Part shown: piece by piece, positions 38,140-46,394 of the stretch | Position numbering within the stretch: the first letter of the stretch is position 1 | How the letters are laid out: every line of letters begins with the position of its first letter | Assembly: GCA_024401475.1 (NCBI GenBank) | Contig: JAKSKZ010000008.1 | Coordinates: 34,051 to 98,050 of the forward strand | Direction of reading: 5' to 3' | Origin: Paludibacteraceae bacterium | GTDB lineage: Bacteria; Bacteroidota; Bacteroidia; Bacteroidales; Paludibacteraceae | Length of the DNA stretch: 64,000 nt | Notes under the pieces: generated by a model | Databases searched by the model: none | What the model was told of the DNA's origin: nothing | What the model saw: only the letters and a program-made list of their open reading frames with translations | Translations under genes and position numbers: made by a program

Positions 38140-38597
38140 TCAATAATCGAATAAGAATCAGTTTGTTGTCTATAGGCATTCTGATGGCAATGAGTGCCTG
38201 CAGCGAAGTCGAAGAACGTTCGTCCATACCCGACAGCCAAGTCTATATCAAAACATTTGGCAACGACTACGTCACGCTCCGCATTGCGGGGAACAGCGTC
38301 TCCTACATATCGACGCCGACTTCCGTATATCCGACCAACTTCAAATTAGGATACGGCGGCGTCCTTATCTATAGAGACATGGACGAGAAAATCCATGCTT
38401 GCGATTTGGCTTGCCCAGTCGAAGCGTCGCGCAGTATCTTGGTCAACGTGAAAATGCCATTCGCCACCTGTCCTTCTTGTGGCTCCAAATTCGATTTGAC
38501 CTTCGGTTTTGCAGCACCATGCGAAGGTCCTGCGAAAGAGACCTTGAAGCAATACAATGCCATCGATAATGGCTCTGCCATCATTGCATCCTATTGA
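38136..38597 (+). CDS. Lipoprotein with a cysteine-substituted Rieske-like motif
   Basis: A 153-residue protein with a lipoprotein-type signal ending at Cys22 (AMSAC). The C-terminal part looks like a Rieske fold: HACDLACP (Cys89, Cys93), then ATCPSCGSKFDLTFG (Cys112, Cys115) and GPAKETLKQY. In a true Rieske protein these would be CxH and CPxHGSxFD; here Cys occupies the place of the second His ligand, and the first pair is CxxxC. So a [2Fe-2S] Rieske cluster is unlikely, and a Cys4 iron or zinc site is more plausible. It is translationally coupled to dacB (4-base overlap). Function unknown. Confidence 0.7.
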   Translation: MINNRIRISLLSIGILMAMSACSEVEERSSIPDSQVYIKTFGNDYVTLRIAGNSVSYISTPTSVYPTNFKLGYGGVLIYRDMDEKIHACDLACPVEASRSILVNVKMPFATCPSCGSKFDLTFGFAAPCEGPAKETLKQYNAIDNGSAIIASY

Positions 38598-38673
38598 TGA
38601 AGGTTTGCACTTTCAATTTAGTAGTGCAGAGGACTAAAAACATCCTTGACAGAGCCAGCTCCTAAAGAGGCCG

Positions 38674-38958
38674 ATGGGGCTCGTTTGGGCGACCACCGAT
38701 AACGGTTCGGAATTCGCTGATCATTTAACTATTTCTAAGAAACTTAAAGTCAAAGTCTTTTTCGCTGACCCTTATTCTTCTTGGCAGAAGGGAGCCATCG
38801 AAAATGCCAACAAACTTATTCGTCAGTATATCCCTAAAGAGATGGAGCTGAACTCTATTTCTGACAAGAAACTTGCTTTCATTATCGCTAAAATCAATGA
38901 AAGGCATAGAGAAAAACTCGACTTTGACTCGCCTAAAAAGCTTATTTCTCAATCATTC
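38674..38958 (+). pseudogene. IS30-family transposase remnant (C-terminal catalytic part)
   Basis: TTDNGSEFADH carries the second Asp of the DDE triad, and FFADPYSSWQKGAIENANKLIR carries the Glu region, both typical of IS30 transposases; HREKLDFDSPKKLI is the normal end region. The N-terminal helix-turn-helix and the first Asp are missing, so it is dead. The frame runs on past 38958 only as a shadow of the neighbouring minus-strand gene, whose TGA stop (38953-38955) lies within transposase sequence. At 38603-38630 a stretch (GTTTGCACTTTCAATTTAG) may be a remaining terminal repeat (inference). Confidence 0.75.
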
Positions 38959-40095
38959 CCCATCTCCGCGAAGCAGTGTGAAATGTCCGCTGAAGTCCTG
39001 GTCGGTCTCGTCGGATGTCATGATGTACCAGTAGTCCGAGCTTGGCATGGGGTTGCCTTTATAGGTGCCGTCCCAAGGAATGTATTCGTTGACATACTCT
39101 TTCAATAAGACTCCACGCCTGTCGATGATGCGGATGCGGTATTTGCTGTACTCTTCGATGTTTAGGATTGTCCAAGTGTCGTTGATGCCATCACCATTGG
39201 GCGTGAAGAAGTTGCTCGGGTAGATGGCTTTGTTGATGAAGAAGTTTTTGCTTTCGCTTTGGCAACCGTTGGCGTCTATTGCGATGGCCGAATAGTTGCC
39301 GAAAGGCAGGTTGCTCACTCTGCCTGAACTGCTTTCGAGACTGTCGTTGACAATGTAGGTGTAGTCTGGAGAGCCTCCTTCTGCTGTAATTATGGCCGTA
39401 TTCCGGTCAATTCCAATCTCTTTTAAAACGGGTTTCTCCATCTTGAAAAGAATGGTTATGCTACCTTCGCTTTTGATGCCGTGGCACTCCAAATTATAGG
39501 TCAGATGCTCTTCTTCTTGGACGATGGCACCCTCTATGTGATAGACGAACTTGTCGCCTTCGTTAATGATTTTTGCCCTGGGATGGGTTGGCTTGGAGGA
39601 GATGGAGGCTTGGTAGGCCGTCTTCTTTACGAAATGGTTGGTGCCTGCTCCCGAATAGTTATTGATGGAGCCTTTGACAACGAGAATGTCGTTTTCTACA
39701 GGATCCAGTTCTATATCTACGCCGTCAGCACCTCCTTGGCAAGGCATGTTAACCTCTATGGTGTCGTTGATGGCTCGAAGTTCGAAGTCGCATTTGATTT
39801 CAATTGGGAACTCTGCTTTTTGCTGGTTTCTGTCCGTTACTGTTAGCATGTATTTTCCAGAAGGTACATCCTTAAACGATTCGGACATGCCGCCTTGTGT
39901 GTTGTACTTGCTTGAGTAAGCTGCAACTTCCACTTGCGTCAATGTATAGAAATAAGGAGAATCACCGCCTTGCACTTTAAAGTCGCAAGTCGTCAAGCCG
40001 TCAATTCCAACCGAAGACTCCCATCTTGGAAGTTTTAATTGGCAAAAAACAGGAATTGACATGGCAGATAGAAGAATGGTTGTTAGCAACCTCAT
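38953..40095 (-). CDS. Secreted protein with gliding-motility-type (CHU_C) C-terminal domain
   Basis: Predicted T9SS type B cargo of 380 residues. Signal peptide MRLLTTILLSAMSIPVFC, two or three beta-sandwich domains (about 25-290; SPYFYTL, GGSPDYTYIVND), then the CHU_C domain from about 295: NFFTPNGDGINDTW, YRIRIIDRRGVLLKEY, WDGTYKGNPMPSSDYWYIM, GHFTLLR. The start is the ATG at 40095; the TTG two codons upstream is weaker. The last residues GDGE and the stop fall in transposase-derived sequence, so the original 3' end was probably altered slightly by the insertion. Most of the sorting domain is intact. Confidence 0.85.
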   Translation of the reverse strand: MRLLTTILLSAMSIPVFCQLKLPRWESSVGIDGLTTCDFKVQGGDSPYFYTLTQVEVAAYSSKYNTQGGMSESFKDVPSGKYMLTVTDRNQQKAEFPIEIKCDFELRAINDTIEVNMPCQGGADGVDIELDPVENDILVVKGSINNYSGAGTNHFVKKTAYQASISSKPTHPRAKIINEGDKFVYHIEGAIVQEEEHLTYNLECHGIKSEGSITILFKMEKPVLKEIGIDRNTAIITAEGGSPDYTYIVNDSLESSSGRVSNLPFGNYSAIAIDANGCQSESKNFFINKAIYPSNFFTPNGDGINDTWTILNIEEYSKYRIRIIDRRGVLLKEYVNEYIPWDGTYKGNPMPSSDYWYIMTSDETDQDFSGHFTLLRGDGE

Positions 40096-40230
40096 ACGCA
40101 ATAAATATAAAAACTTAAATTTCAGGAAATAAAGAAAACTTCAAGAGTGCGTTGCACACCTTGACTTATTAGATTTAGGTGAATCTTAGGAGAGAACCTA
40201 AGATTAAAGAACATTTATACTTTGAAAATA

Positions 40231-40263
40231 AAGCATGGTGTGTTTAGAACACACCGTATGCTT
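40231..40263 (-). terminator. Terminator overlapping the SRPBCC stop
   Basis: Minus-strand AAGCATACGGTGTGTT / AACACACCATGCTT with a 2-base bulge, then TTTATTTTC. It includes part of the stop codon at 40262-40264. Confidence 0.7.
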
Positions 40264-40693
40264 ATATGTTTTTCTTGAGATCCTTGAACGGAATCTTTGT
40301 CAAGCTGTCGGCAATCTTCTCGACGAACATGTTGAGAGGTTTTTCTACCATTGGCTTGATGAATGGGTTGAGCTCGGCTTTAACCGTAACTTTTATACGG
40401 GTGTCGTTCTCTGCCACTTGTTTCATTTGAATCCAAAGGTTGAAATCGATGGGAGATTGGTCAGCAGCAAATTTCACTGTCTTTGATGGCTCTCTGTCAA
40501 CGATTCTTAGCCCAAGTTTTCCTACAGGATCTACTGTGAATTGACAGCTGTCTGCGTCATAGGTCACATCTTTGACTTTGTCGCTTGGAATCATCTCCTT
40601 AAAACGGTCGATGTTGTTCAAGTCGGAAATCAAATCGTAGATGTCATCTTGATTGCATTCTGCCTTTTTAATTTCACTTTCGAATGTTGTCAT
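40262..40693 (-). CDS. SRPBCC (START-like) family protein
   Basis: 143-residue soluble protein with the pattern of a helix-grip ligand-binding fold: an N-terminal strand and helix (IYDLISDLNNIDRFKEMIP), central strands (CQFTVDPVGKLGLRIVD, TRIKVTVKAELNPF) and a long C-terminal helix (MVEKPLNMFVEKIADSL). Such proteins are often polyketide cyclase or lipid-binding homologues. In Bacteroidota it often sits next to pyrE, as here. Ligand unknown. Confidence 0.8.
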   Translation of the reverse strand: MTTFESEIKKAECNQDDIYDLISDLNNIDRFKEMIPSDKVKDVTYDADSCQFTVDPVGKLGLRIVDREPSKTVKFAADQSPIDFNLWIQMKQVAENDTRIKVTVKAELNPFIKPMVEKPLNMFVEKIADSLTKIPFKDLKKNI

Positions 40694-40716
40694 TTCTTAA
40701 ATGTTAGGGTGTTATG

Positions 40717-40746
40717 ACATCGGGTAGGGCGAACCATGCCCGATGT
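40717..40746. other. Hairpin between pyrE and the SRPBCC gene
   Basis: ACATCGGG / CCCGATGT with a 14-base loop. The T-run that would make it a terminator is on the plus side, where no gene precedes it; on the minus strand it lies in the pyrE-SRPBCC spacer. It could attenuate or stabilise the minus-strand transcript, or stop antisense transcription. Confidence 0.45.
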
Positions 40747-40802
40747 TTTTTGTTGAATTGCCTATAGCAATTCTTAAATCTTACCTCTTAATTTTTAATT
40801 AA

Positions 40803-41435
40803 TTAAGCATTCCACTCTGATGGGTTCTTTCTCCACTCTTGGAGAGTTTCCATCTCCATTTCGCCGATTTGCTTGCTGTCAAGCATGTGTTGCAATACGG
40901 CTTGATAGTTGGAAAGGGTTGTCAATTCAACTTTAGCCTCTTTAAACTTCTCCGCAGCAACAGGGAATCCGTAAGTGAAGATAGCCAACATACCGATGAC
41001 TTCGCATCCGTCCTTACGAAGAGCCTCAACAGCCTTAAGGCTGCTTCCTCCGGTTGAGATAAGGTCTTCTATGACAACAACCTTTTGTCCAGGCTTCAAG
41101 TCGCCTTCGATGAGGTTCTCCAATCCGTGATCTTTTGGTGAAGAACGAACATAAACGAATGGCAATCCAAGTTCCTCTGCAACCATGGCACCTTGTGCAA
41201 TGGCTCCAGTTGCAACACCTGCGATAACATCTACGTCGTCGTACATTTCACGAACAAGGCGAGCCAACTCAATCTTGATGAGCGTGCGAATCTCTGGGTA
41301 AGAAAGAGTCTTTCTGTTGTCACAATATATTGGAGATTTCCAACCAGATGCCCAAGTAAAAGGATTGGATGGTTGTACTTTGATTGCCTTGATTTTCAAT
41401 AACTTTTCTGCGATAAGCTTCTCTAAGTTCTTCAT
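40803..41435 (-). CDS. pyrE: Orotate phosphoribosyltransferase
   Basis: Joins orotate to PRPP to form orotidine monophosphate in pyrimidine synthesis. The PRPP motif VVVIEDLISTGGSS (about residues 116-129) and the flexible catalytic loop YVRSSPKDHGLENLIEG are clear; GVATGAIAQGAM is the usual substrate-side segment. Length 210 is normal. It precedes the SRPBCC gene by 110 bases on the same strand. Confidence 0.95.
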   Translation of the reverse strand: MKNLEKLIAEKLLKIKAIKVQPSNPFTWASGWKSPIYCDNRKTLSYPEIRTLIKIELARLVREMYDDVDVIAGVATGAIAQGAMVAEELGLPFVYVRSSPKDHGLENLIEGDLKPGQKVVVIEDLISTGGSSLKAVEALRKDGCEVIGMLAIFTYGFPVAAEKFKEAKVELTTLSNYQAVLQHMLDSKQIGEMEMETLQEWRKNPSEWNA

Positions 41436-41528
41436 ATTTTTTCTTTGTTTAGGGATTGTGGTTACTCTCCCAATTTGTAAATTATTTCGATTGTCGTGGA
41501 ATTACGTTTGTGTAATATATTCCGTTGA

Positions 41529-41536
41529 CAAAAATA
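41529..41536 (-). promoter_or_regulatory. -7 element for pyrE
   Basis: Minus-strand TATTTTTG about 95 bases before the pyrE ATG. No -33 TTG at standard spacing. Confidence 0.35.
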
Positions 41537-41681
41537 ATCAATGGATTTGATATATCCTTGTTTTTAAATGCCTCCTTTTTGTGTTTGAGGGCAGAATTAT
41601 CATCCTTCTATAGTCAAAAAGCAATATTAGTCAAAAAAAAACGCAGAAACACCTTTTAGGCGAATCAAAATTGAGTTTTTC

Positions 41682-41693
41682 TCCAGCGGACCT
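41682..41693. repeat. 12-bp direct repeat, left copy
   Basis: TCCAGCGGACCT here recurs exactly at 45047-45058. The two copies enclose the pair of AAA-ATPase/nuclease genes and nothing else. Confidence 0.5.
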
Positions 41694-41733
41694 ATTTTGA
41701 CGCGTGGAACGTTTTTTCTACAGTGTCCGATAT

Positions 41734-43275
41734 TTATCCGACAACCCACTCCGTCAAATTTCTCTCCTTGGTACTGAAATTCGCTCCAATCTTCACAATC
41801 TTCTTGTCGTGAGAAGATATTTTTTTCGCATAGCGTTTTTCATCTATCTGAGCCAATGCTTCCTGTGCGGAACCATCACGCTTACATTCAATGATGTAGA
41901 CGCAATTGTTTGTTTCAAAGAAGACGTCGATGCGTCCACCCAACACTGGATACTCCACAAACACATTCTGTCCAGTGAATCTGATTATCAGATAAAGCAT
42001 ATTGCGGAAATGAATCTCCATCATATTGGGCTCGTTGTTTTCAAACGGGATTTGTCCAATTATATGCTTGATCTGAAGAAGAATACCTTCAACGTCGTCG
42101 TTGTTAATTTTATCATAAAGATCTTGCAAATCGTTGTCTAACAATCCTCCTTTGCCTGAATATTCGGCCAACAAGCATTGTATAAATCCGTCCTGAACCT
42201 CTTCATTTGGAAAGCCAAGTCGATAAAATTTTCCATTGAAGTCTTTGATCGTCAAATAACCACTCTGATACAAAGCCGCAACAATGTTTTCTTCTCCATT
42301 TCCGAAAGTCGCGATATTTTCAAGAGTGGCAGATATACCATTTTCTAATTTAGACAGATCCGGTTCATTCTTCTTCAAAATTTTCACCAGATATGTCGGT
42401 GTGCCTGTCGCAAACCAATAGTTTCTTAATTGTTTCTCGCTCAACGCATTAAGCAGACTGAACGGGTTGTAGACATCTTCCGACTCTTCAGAAAAATGAT
42501 AACCGTCATACTTGTTTTTAAGAATAGCGTATATATCATTTTTATTTGTCTTTTTCTTGTCTGCAAAAACTTGGATTTCCTCATCAAAATATTTGTGCAA
42601 CTCATTTTCTGAAATTCCACAAATACTTGAATACATATCATTGCTTGATATGTCCTGCAAATTGTTTGCCGCACTGAAAATTCCCAATTTGCCATAACGG
42701 GTGACGCCAGTAAGAAATGTGAATTTAATGCATTTGTCTGCATTTTTGAAAACTCCATACAAACTTTGCAACACTGAACGATTGGCATCCTGAATTTCTG
42801 TATCTCCGATTGTATCAGTCAACGGTTTATCGTATTCGTCGATAAGGATTACGACTTTTTTTCCTGTTTTTTCGAATGCTCGTTGGATAACTCCTTGGAA
42901 ACGAGAGCCGAATGTCACCTCACTTGCGTTGGAGCCATACTTATTTTCACATTTTTCCAAAAAAAGATTGACTACGCTATCAAGTTCGTTCTCCTTAACA
43001 TATTTATTCCCCGAGAAATCAAGGTGAAACACCGGATATTCAATCCATTCCGTCTCCAACGAATCGATAGCGAGACCTTTGAAAAGTTCTTTTCTGCCGT
43101 GAAAATAGGCCTCCAATGTTGTGGTAAGCAGACTTTTGCCGAAACGTCGCGGACGGCTGAGAAAATAGTATTTTCCCTCATCCACCATTTTATAGACAAG
43201 ATCCGTCTTGTCTACATAGACATAACCGCCTGTTATTATCTCTTCAAATGTCTGTATACCTATTGGAAATTTCAT
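41734..43275 (-). CDS. AAA-ATPase / PD-(D/E)XK nuclease-like protein, copy 1
   Basis: 513-residue cytoplasmic protein of the PF09820 (AAA-ATPase-like) plus PF08011 (PDDEXK_9) architecture, expanded in many Bacteroidota. The N-terminal part has the P-loop variant SRPRRFGKSLL (about residues 40-50) and Walker B KVVILIDEYDKPL. The C-terminal nuclease core reads GRIDVFFE, then YIIECKRDG, then QIDEKRYA, giving D, ExK and Q catalytic residues. The start is the ATG of MKFPIG at 43275; the 20 codons above it cross the promoter. Biological role unproven. It is nearly identical to copy 2 at both ends and divergent in the middle. Confidence 0.85.
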   Translation of the reverse strand: MKFPIGIQTFEEIITGGYVYVDKTDLVYKMVDEGKYYFLSRPRRFGKSLLTTTLEAYFHGRKELFKGLAIDSLETEWIEYPVFHLDFSGNKYVKENELDSVVNLFLEKCENKYGSNASEVTFGSRFQGVIQRAFEKTGKKVVILIDEYDKPLTDTIGDTEIQDANRSVLQSLYGVFKNADKCIKFTFLTGVTRYGKLGIFSAANNLQDISSNDMYSSICGISENELHKYFDEEIQVFADKKKTNKNDIYAILKNKYDGYHFSEESEDVYNPFSLLNALSEKQLRNYWFATGTPTYLVKILKKNEPDLSKLENGISATLENIATFGNGEENIVAALYQSGYLTIKDFNGKFYRLGFPNEEVQDGFIQCLLAEYSGKGGLLDNDLQDLYDKINNDDVEGILLQIKHIIGQIPFENNEPNMMEIHFRNMLYLIIRFTGQNVFVEYPVLGGRIDVFFETNNCVYIIECKRDGSAQEALAQIDEKRYAKKISSHDKKIVKIGANFSTKERNLTEWVVG

Positions 43276-43299
43276 AATCTCGTTTTTATGGAATTTTCG

Positions 43300-43307
43300 C
43301 AAAGATA
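43300..43307 (-). promoter_or_regulatory. -7 element, AAA-nuclease copy 1
   Basis: Minus-strand TATCTTTG, 25 bases before the ATG at 43275, conserved with copy 2. The nearest TTG is 25 bp upstream, a wide spacing. Confidence 0.4.
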
Positions 43308-43440
43308 ATGAAAATGTTGCGAATATGGAATTCAATTATGCGAATCCGACACACGCTTCCGACACCCTAAGCGAAACTGGTCTGTTGGACATAGAACGCT
43401 AGCGACACACGCGTAGACGGTTGGCTATCGTGTCCAATAT

Positions 43441-44988
43441 TTATCCGGCAACCCACTCCGTCAAATTTCTCTCCTTGGTACTGAAATTCGCTCCGATCTT
43501 CACAATTTTTTTGTCATGAGAAGATATTTTTTTCGCATAACGTTTTTCATCTATCTGAGCCAATGCTTCCTGTGCGGAACCATCACGCTTACATTCAATG
43601 ATGTAGACGCAATTGTTAGTTTCAAAGAAGACGTCGATGCGTCCACCCAACACTGGATGCTCCACTGTCACATTGAATCCTGTTGCTCGAATCATCAAAT
43701 AAAGCAAATTGCGGAAGTTTGCCTCAATCAGTTTGACCTTATTACTTTCAAATGGAACCTGACTCATTATCAATTGAATCTGAGTCATAAACGCATCCAC
43801 GTCGTTGCTCTTCAACTTACGTTTTAGATTGATCATTTCAGTATCCCATTCGTCCAAATCTTTGTGTGCGAACTCCACTGCAAGATATTTGACAAAACCA
43901 TCGGCGACCTCCTCGTTAGGTAATCCAAGATTATATATTCCGTCCTCATCAACTCCTTTGATAGTGAGATAACCGCTTTGATACAATGCCGCAATAATAT
44001 TGCTCTCTCCATTTCCAAAAGACGCAATGCTTTCGGATGTTGCCTCGATTCCATCATTCAAGCTTGGCAAGTCAAACTCTTTTTTCTTTAGTATTTTAGC
44101 CAAATAAGTCGGTGTGCCTGTCGCAAACCAATAGTTTCTTAATTGTTTCTCGCTCAACGCATTAAGCAGACTGAACGGATTGTAGATATCTTCCGACTTT
44201 TCAGAAAAATGATAGCCATCATATTTCTTTTTAAGCAAGCCATACATCTCATCCACACTGACACTCTCTTCCTCAGCGAAATCTTTAATCTCAGCATCAA
44301 AATATGTTCGGAGCTCTTTCTCTGAGATTCCACATATAGACGCATATTTTTTGTTCGTGGAGATGTCCTGCAAATTATTTGCCGCGCTGAAAATTCCCAG
44401 TTTGCCATAACGGGTGACGCCAGTCAGGAATGTGAATTTGATGTATCTGTCTGCATTTTTGAAAACTCCATACAAACTTTGCAACACTGAACGATTAACA
44501 TCCTGGATTTCTGTATCTCCGATTGTATCAGTCAACGGTTTGTCGTATTCGTCGATAAGGATCACGACTTTTTTTCCTGTTTTTTCGTATGCACGTTGGA
44601 TAACTCCTTGGAAACGAGATCCGAATGTTACCTCACTTGCGTTGGAGCCATACTTACTTTCACATTTTTCCAAAAAAAGATTGACTACGCTATCAAGTTC
44701 GTTCTCCTTAACATATTTATTCCCCGAGAAATCAAGGTGAAACACCGGATATTCAATCCATTCCGTCTCCAACGAATCGATAGCGAGACCTTTGAAAAGT
44801 TCTTTTTGACCAAGAAAATAGGCCTCCAATGTTGTGGTAAGCAGGCTTTTGCCGAAACGACGCGGGCGGCTGAGAAAATAGTATTTTCCCTCATCCACCA
44901 TTTTATAGACAAGGTCCGTCTTGTCTACATAGACATAACCGCCAGTTATTATCTCTTCAAATGTCTGTATACCTATTGGAAATTTCAT
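43441..44988 (-). CDS. AAA-ATPase / PD-(D/E)XK nuclease-like protein, copy 2
   Basis: 515-residue paralogue of the gene at 41734-43275, in tandem on the same strand. P-loop SRPRRFGKSLL, Walker B KVVILIDEYDKP and nuclease residues GRIDVFF, ECKRDG, AQIDEKRY are all intact. About 190 N-terminal and 75 C-terminal residues are almost identical to copy 1, whereas the stretch between (about 215-435) has many substitutions, for example YFDAEIKDFAEEESVS against YFDEEIQVFADKKKTN. The start is MKFPIG at 44988. Role unknown. Confidence 0.85.
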   Translation of the reverse strand: MKFPIGIQTFEEIITGGYVYVDKTDLVYKMVDEGKYYFLSRPRRFGKSLLTTTLEAYFLGQKELFKGLAIDSLETEWIEYPVFHLDFSGNKYVKENELDSVVNLFLEKCESKYGSNASEVTFGSRFQGVIQRAYEKTGKKVVILIDEYDKPLTDTIGDTEIQDVNRSVLQSLYGVFKNADRYIKFTFLTGVTRYGKLGIFSAANNLQDISTNKKYASICGISEKELRTYFDAEIKDFAEEESVSVDEMYGLLKKKYDGYHFSEKSEDIYNPFSLLNALSEKQLRNYWFATGTPTYLAKILKKKEFDLPSLNDGIEATSESIASFGNGESNIIAALYQSGYLTIKGVDEDGIYNLGLPNEEVADGFVKYLAVEFAHKDLDEWDTEMINLKRKLKSNDVDAFMTQIQLIMSQVPFESNKVKLIEANFRNLLYLMIRATGFNVTVEHPVLGGRIDVFFETNNCVYIIECKRDGSAQEALAQIDEKRYAKKISSHDKKIVKIGANFSTKERNLTEWVAG

Positions 44989-45011
44989 AATCACTTTTTA
45001 TGGAACTTTGG

Positions 45012-45041
45012 CAAAGATAATGAAAATGTTTCAAGTTTCAA
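45012..45041 (-). promoter_or_regulatory. Promoter of AAA-nuclease copy 2
   Basis: Minus-strand TTG (45039-45041), 19-bp spacer, TATCTTTG (45012-45019), 24 bases before the ATG. Confidence 0.6.
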
Positions 45042-45046
45042 GTTGG

Positions 45047-45058
45047 TCCAGCGGACCT
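45047..45058. repeat. 12-bp direct repeat, right copy
   Basis: TCCAGCGGACCT, identical to 41682-41693. It directly abuts the promoter of copy 2. The following 200 bases up to 45260 contain nothing I recognise. Confidence 0.5.
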
Positions 45059-45260
45059 GGCACGAAGTGAATGGTGTCGGTTTCAATGATTTCCGAATCA
45101 AAAAAAAACAAAATGGTACCCTATCCTTATTCTACGTTCTTTGAACTTAAAATGGATTAGATATCAATGCAACCTATGGATAAAAACGTTGGCAAGAAAC
45201 AAATAGGTGAGACAACAAGCATCGTCCACGGGTTAGTACTTGCAATTCACAAAAACATCC

Positions 45261-46394
45261 TTATTTGCCTAACAAATCGGCATATTCTTTCTCCACCAAG
45301 AACTTCACCTTGTCCATCGTGAAGTTATCAATAATTCGCTGACGAGCAGCCGCACCCAAACGATTTCTTAGTTCCTCATCCGAAAGCAATTTATCCACAG
45401 CCGCACCAAAAGCCTCAACATCACCATTAGCGACCTCCAAGCCCGTTTCACCATTAAGATTAACCCAATTAACACCCGACCCTTCAATCGTAAATGTAAC
45501 AGGAGGCGTACTGCAATACATTGCCTCCGCCAAGACAATTCCAAACGCTTCGTTTTTAGAGACCGATGGGAACGCCAAGACAGACGCCGCCGTCATATAA
45601 GGGGCAATCTCCTCATCTTTTATCTCCCCAATGAAGAACACCCTTTCGGAGTTAGACTTCAGTTTCAACTCTTTCGTCAACGGACCACTACCGGCAATGA
45701 TAACGACACAATCCTCCTTGATAAAAGGTTCGGCCTTCAAAAGCATATCCAAACCCTTGTATGGGACATGACGGCCCATAAAGAAGACAATCTTCTTTTG
45801 AGCGTACGTCTCTTTTATGGATTGCACCAAAGATTCAGATTGAGCATTCATCTCCATTTTAGGGATGGAAATTCCATTCGGTATAACTGCTATTTTTTCG
45901 GAGAAATCGCGTAAAGGCTCTGAAAAATCCTTATAATTAGGGCTTGTCACAAAAATCTTGTCGGCCCTCTTCAACATCATTCGCTCGAAAGGACGATAAA
46001 CAAGATAAGACAACCTTTGCTCTATAATGTCAGAGTGCCAATGGACTATCAATTTAGACTTCTTTTCAATGGCGAGCAATGTCATGATTGCCGAGAATGG
46101 ATTAGGAACGTGAAGATGCACAATTTCAGGTCGGAACGACTTCATCATCTTCCTCAATTTAAAGAAGAAATCGAAAGACAACGGTTGACTGAAACATTTA
46201 GACACCGTGCCGACACGCATCACCTCCACTCCGTTTTCAACCTCACTAACCGAGTTTTTTCTACCCACATTGAAGCAAATGACTTTATGAACAAAGCCAC
46301 CCACACTCTTCACTATGCTACAACACACATCCTCTATGCCACCCTTGAACGGAGGGTAGAATTTAGACACATGCAAAACTCTATTACTCGACAT
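45261..46394 (-). CDS. Glycosyltransferase family 4
   Basis: GT-B enzyme of 377 residues that transfers a sugar from a nucleotide sugar to a growing surface glycan. The N-terminus has the acceptor-side loop YPPFKGGIEDVC, and the C-terminal half has FFMGRHVPYKG, IIAGSGPL and the donor-binding PSVSKNEAFGIVLAEAMYC, whose E...E spacing is the GT4 signature. Its ATG overlaps the end of the upstream GT2 gene by 11 bases, so both are translated from one message. Confidence 0.9.
   Translation of the reverse strand: MSSNRVLHVSKFYPPFKGGIEDVCCSIVKSVGGFVHKVICFNVGRKNSVSEVENGVEVMRVGTVSKCFSQPLSFDFFFKLRKMMKSFRPEIVHLHVPNPFSAIMTLLAIEKKSKLIVHWHSDIIEQRLSYLVYRPFERMMLKRADKIFVTSPNYKDFSEPLRDFSEKIAVIPNGISIPKMEMNAQSESLVQSIKETYAQKKIVFFMGRHVPYKGLDMLLKAEPFIKEDCVVIIAGSGPLTKELKLKSNSERVFFIGEIKDEEIAPYMTAASVLAFPSVSKNEAFGIVLAEAMYCSTPPVTFTIEGSGVNWVNLNGETGLEVANGDVEAFGAAVDKLLSDEELRNRLGAAARQRIIDNFTMDKVKFLVEKEYADLLGK

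Noticed and set aside
40803..41435. Large plus-strand frames opposite the giant, pyrE, helicase and other genes
   Set aside because: They are antisense shadows without promoters, signal peptides or recognisable motifs.
41734..44988. AAA-nuclease pair as a named anti-phage system
   Set aside because: The domains fit PF09820/PF08011, but I know of no proven defence role for this pair, and no other defence genes are adjacent.
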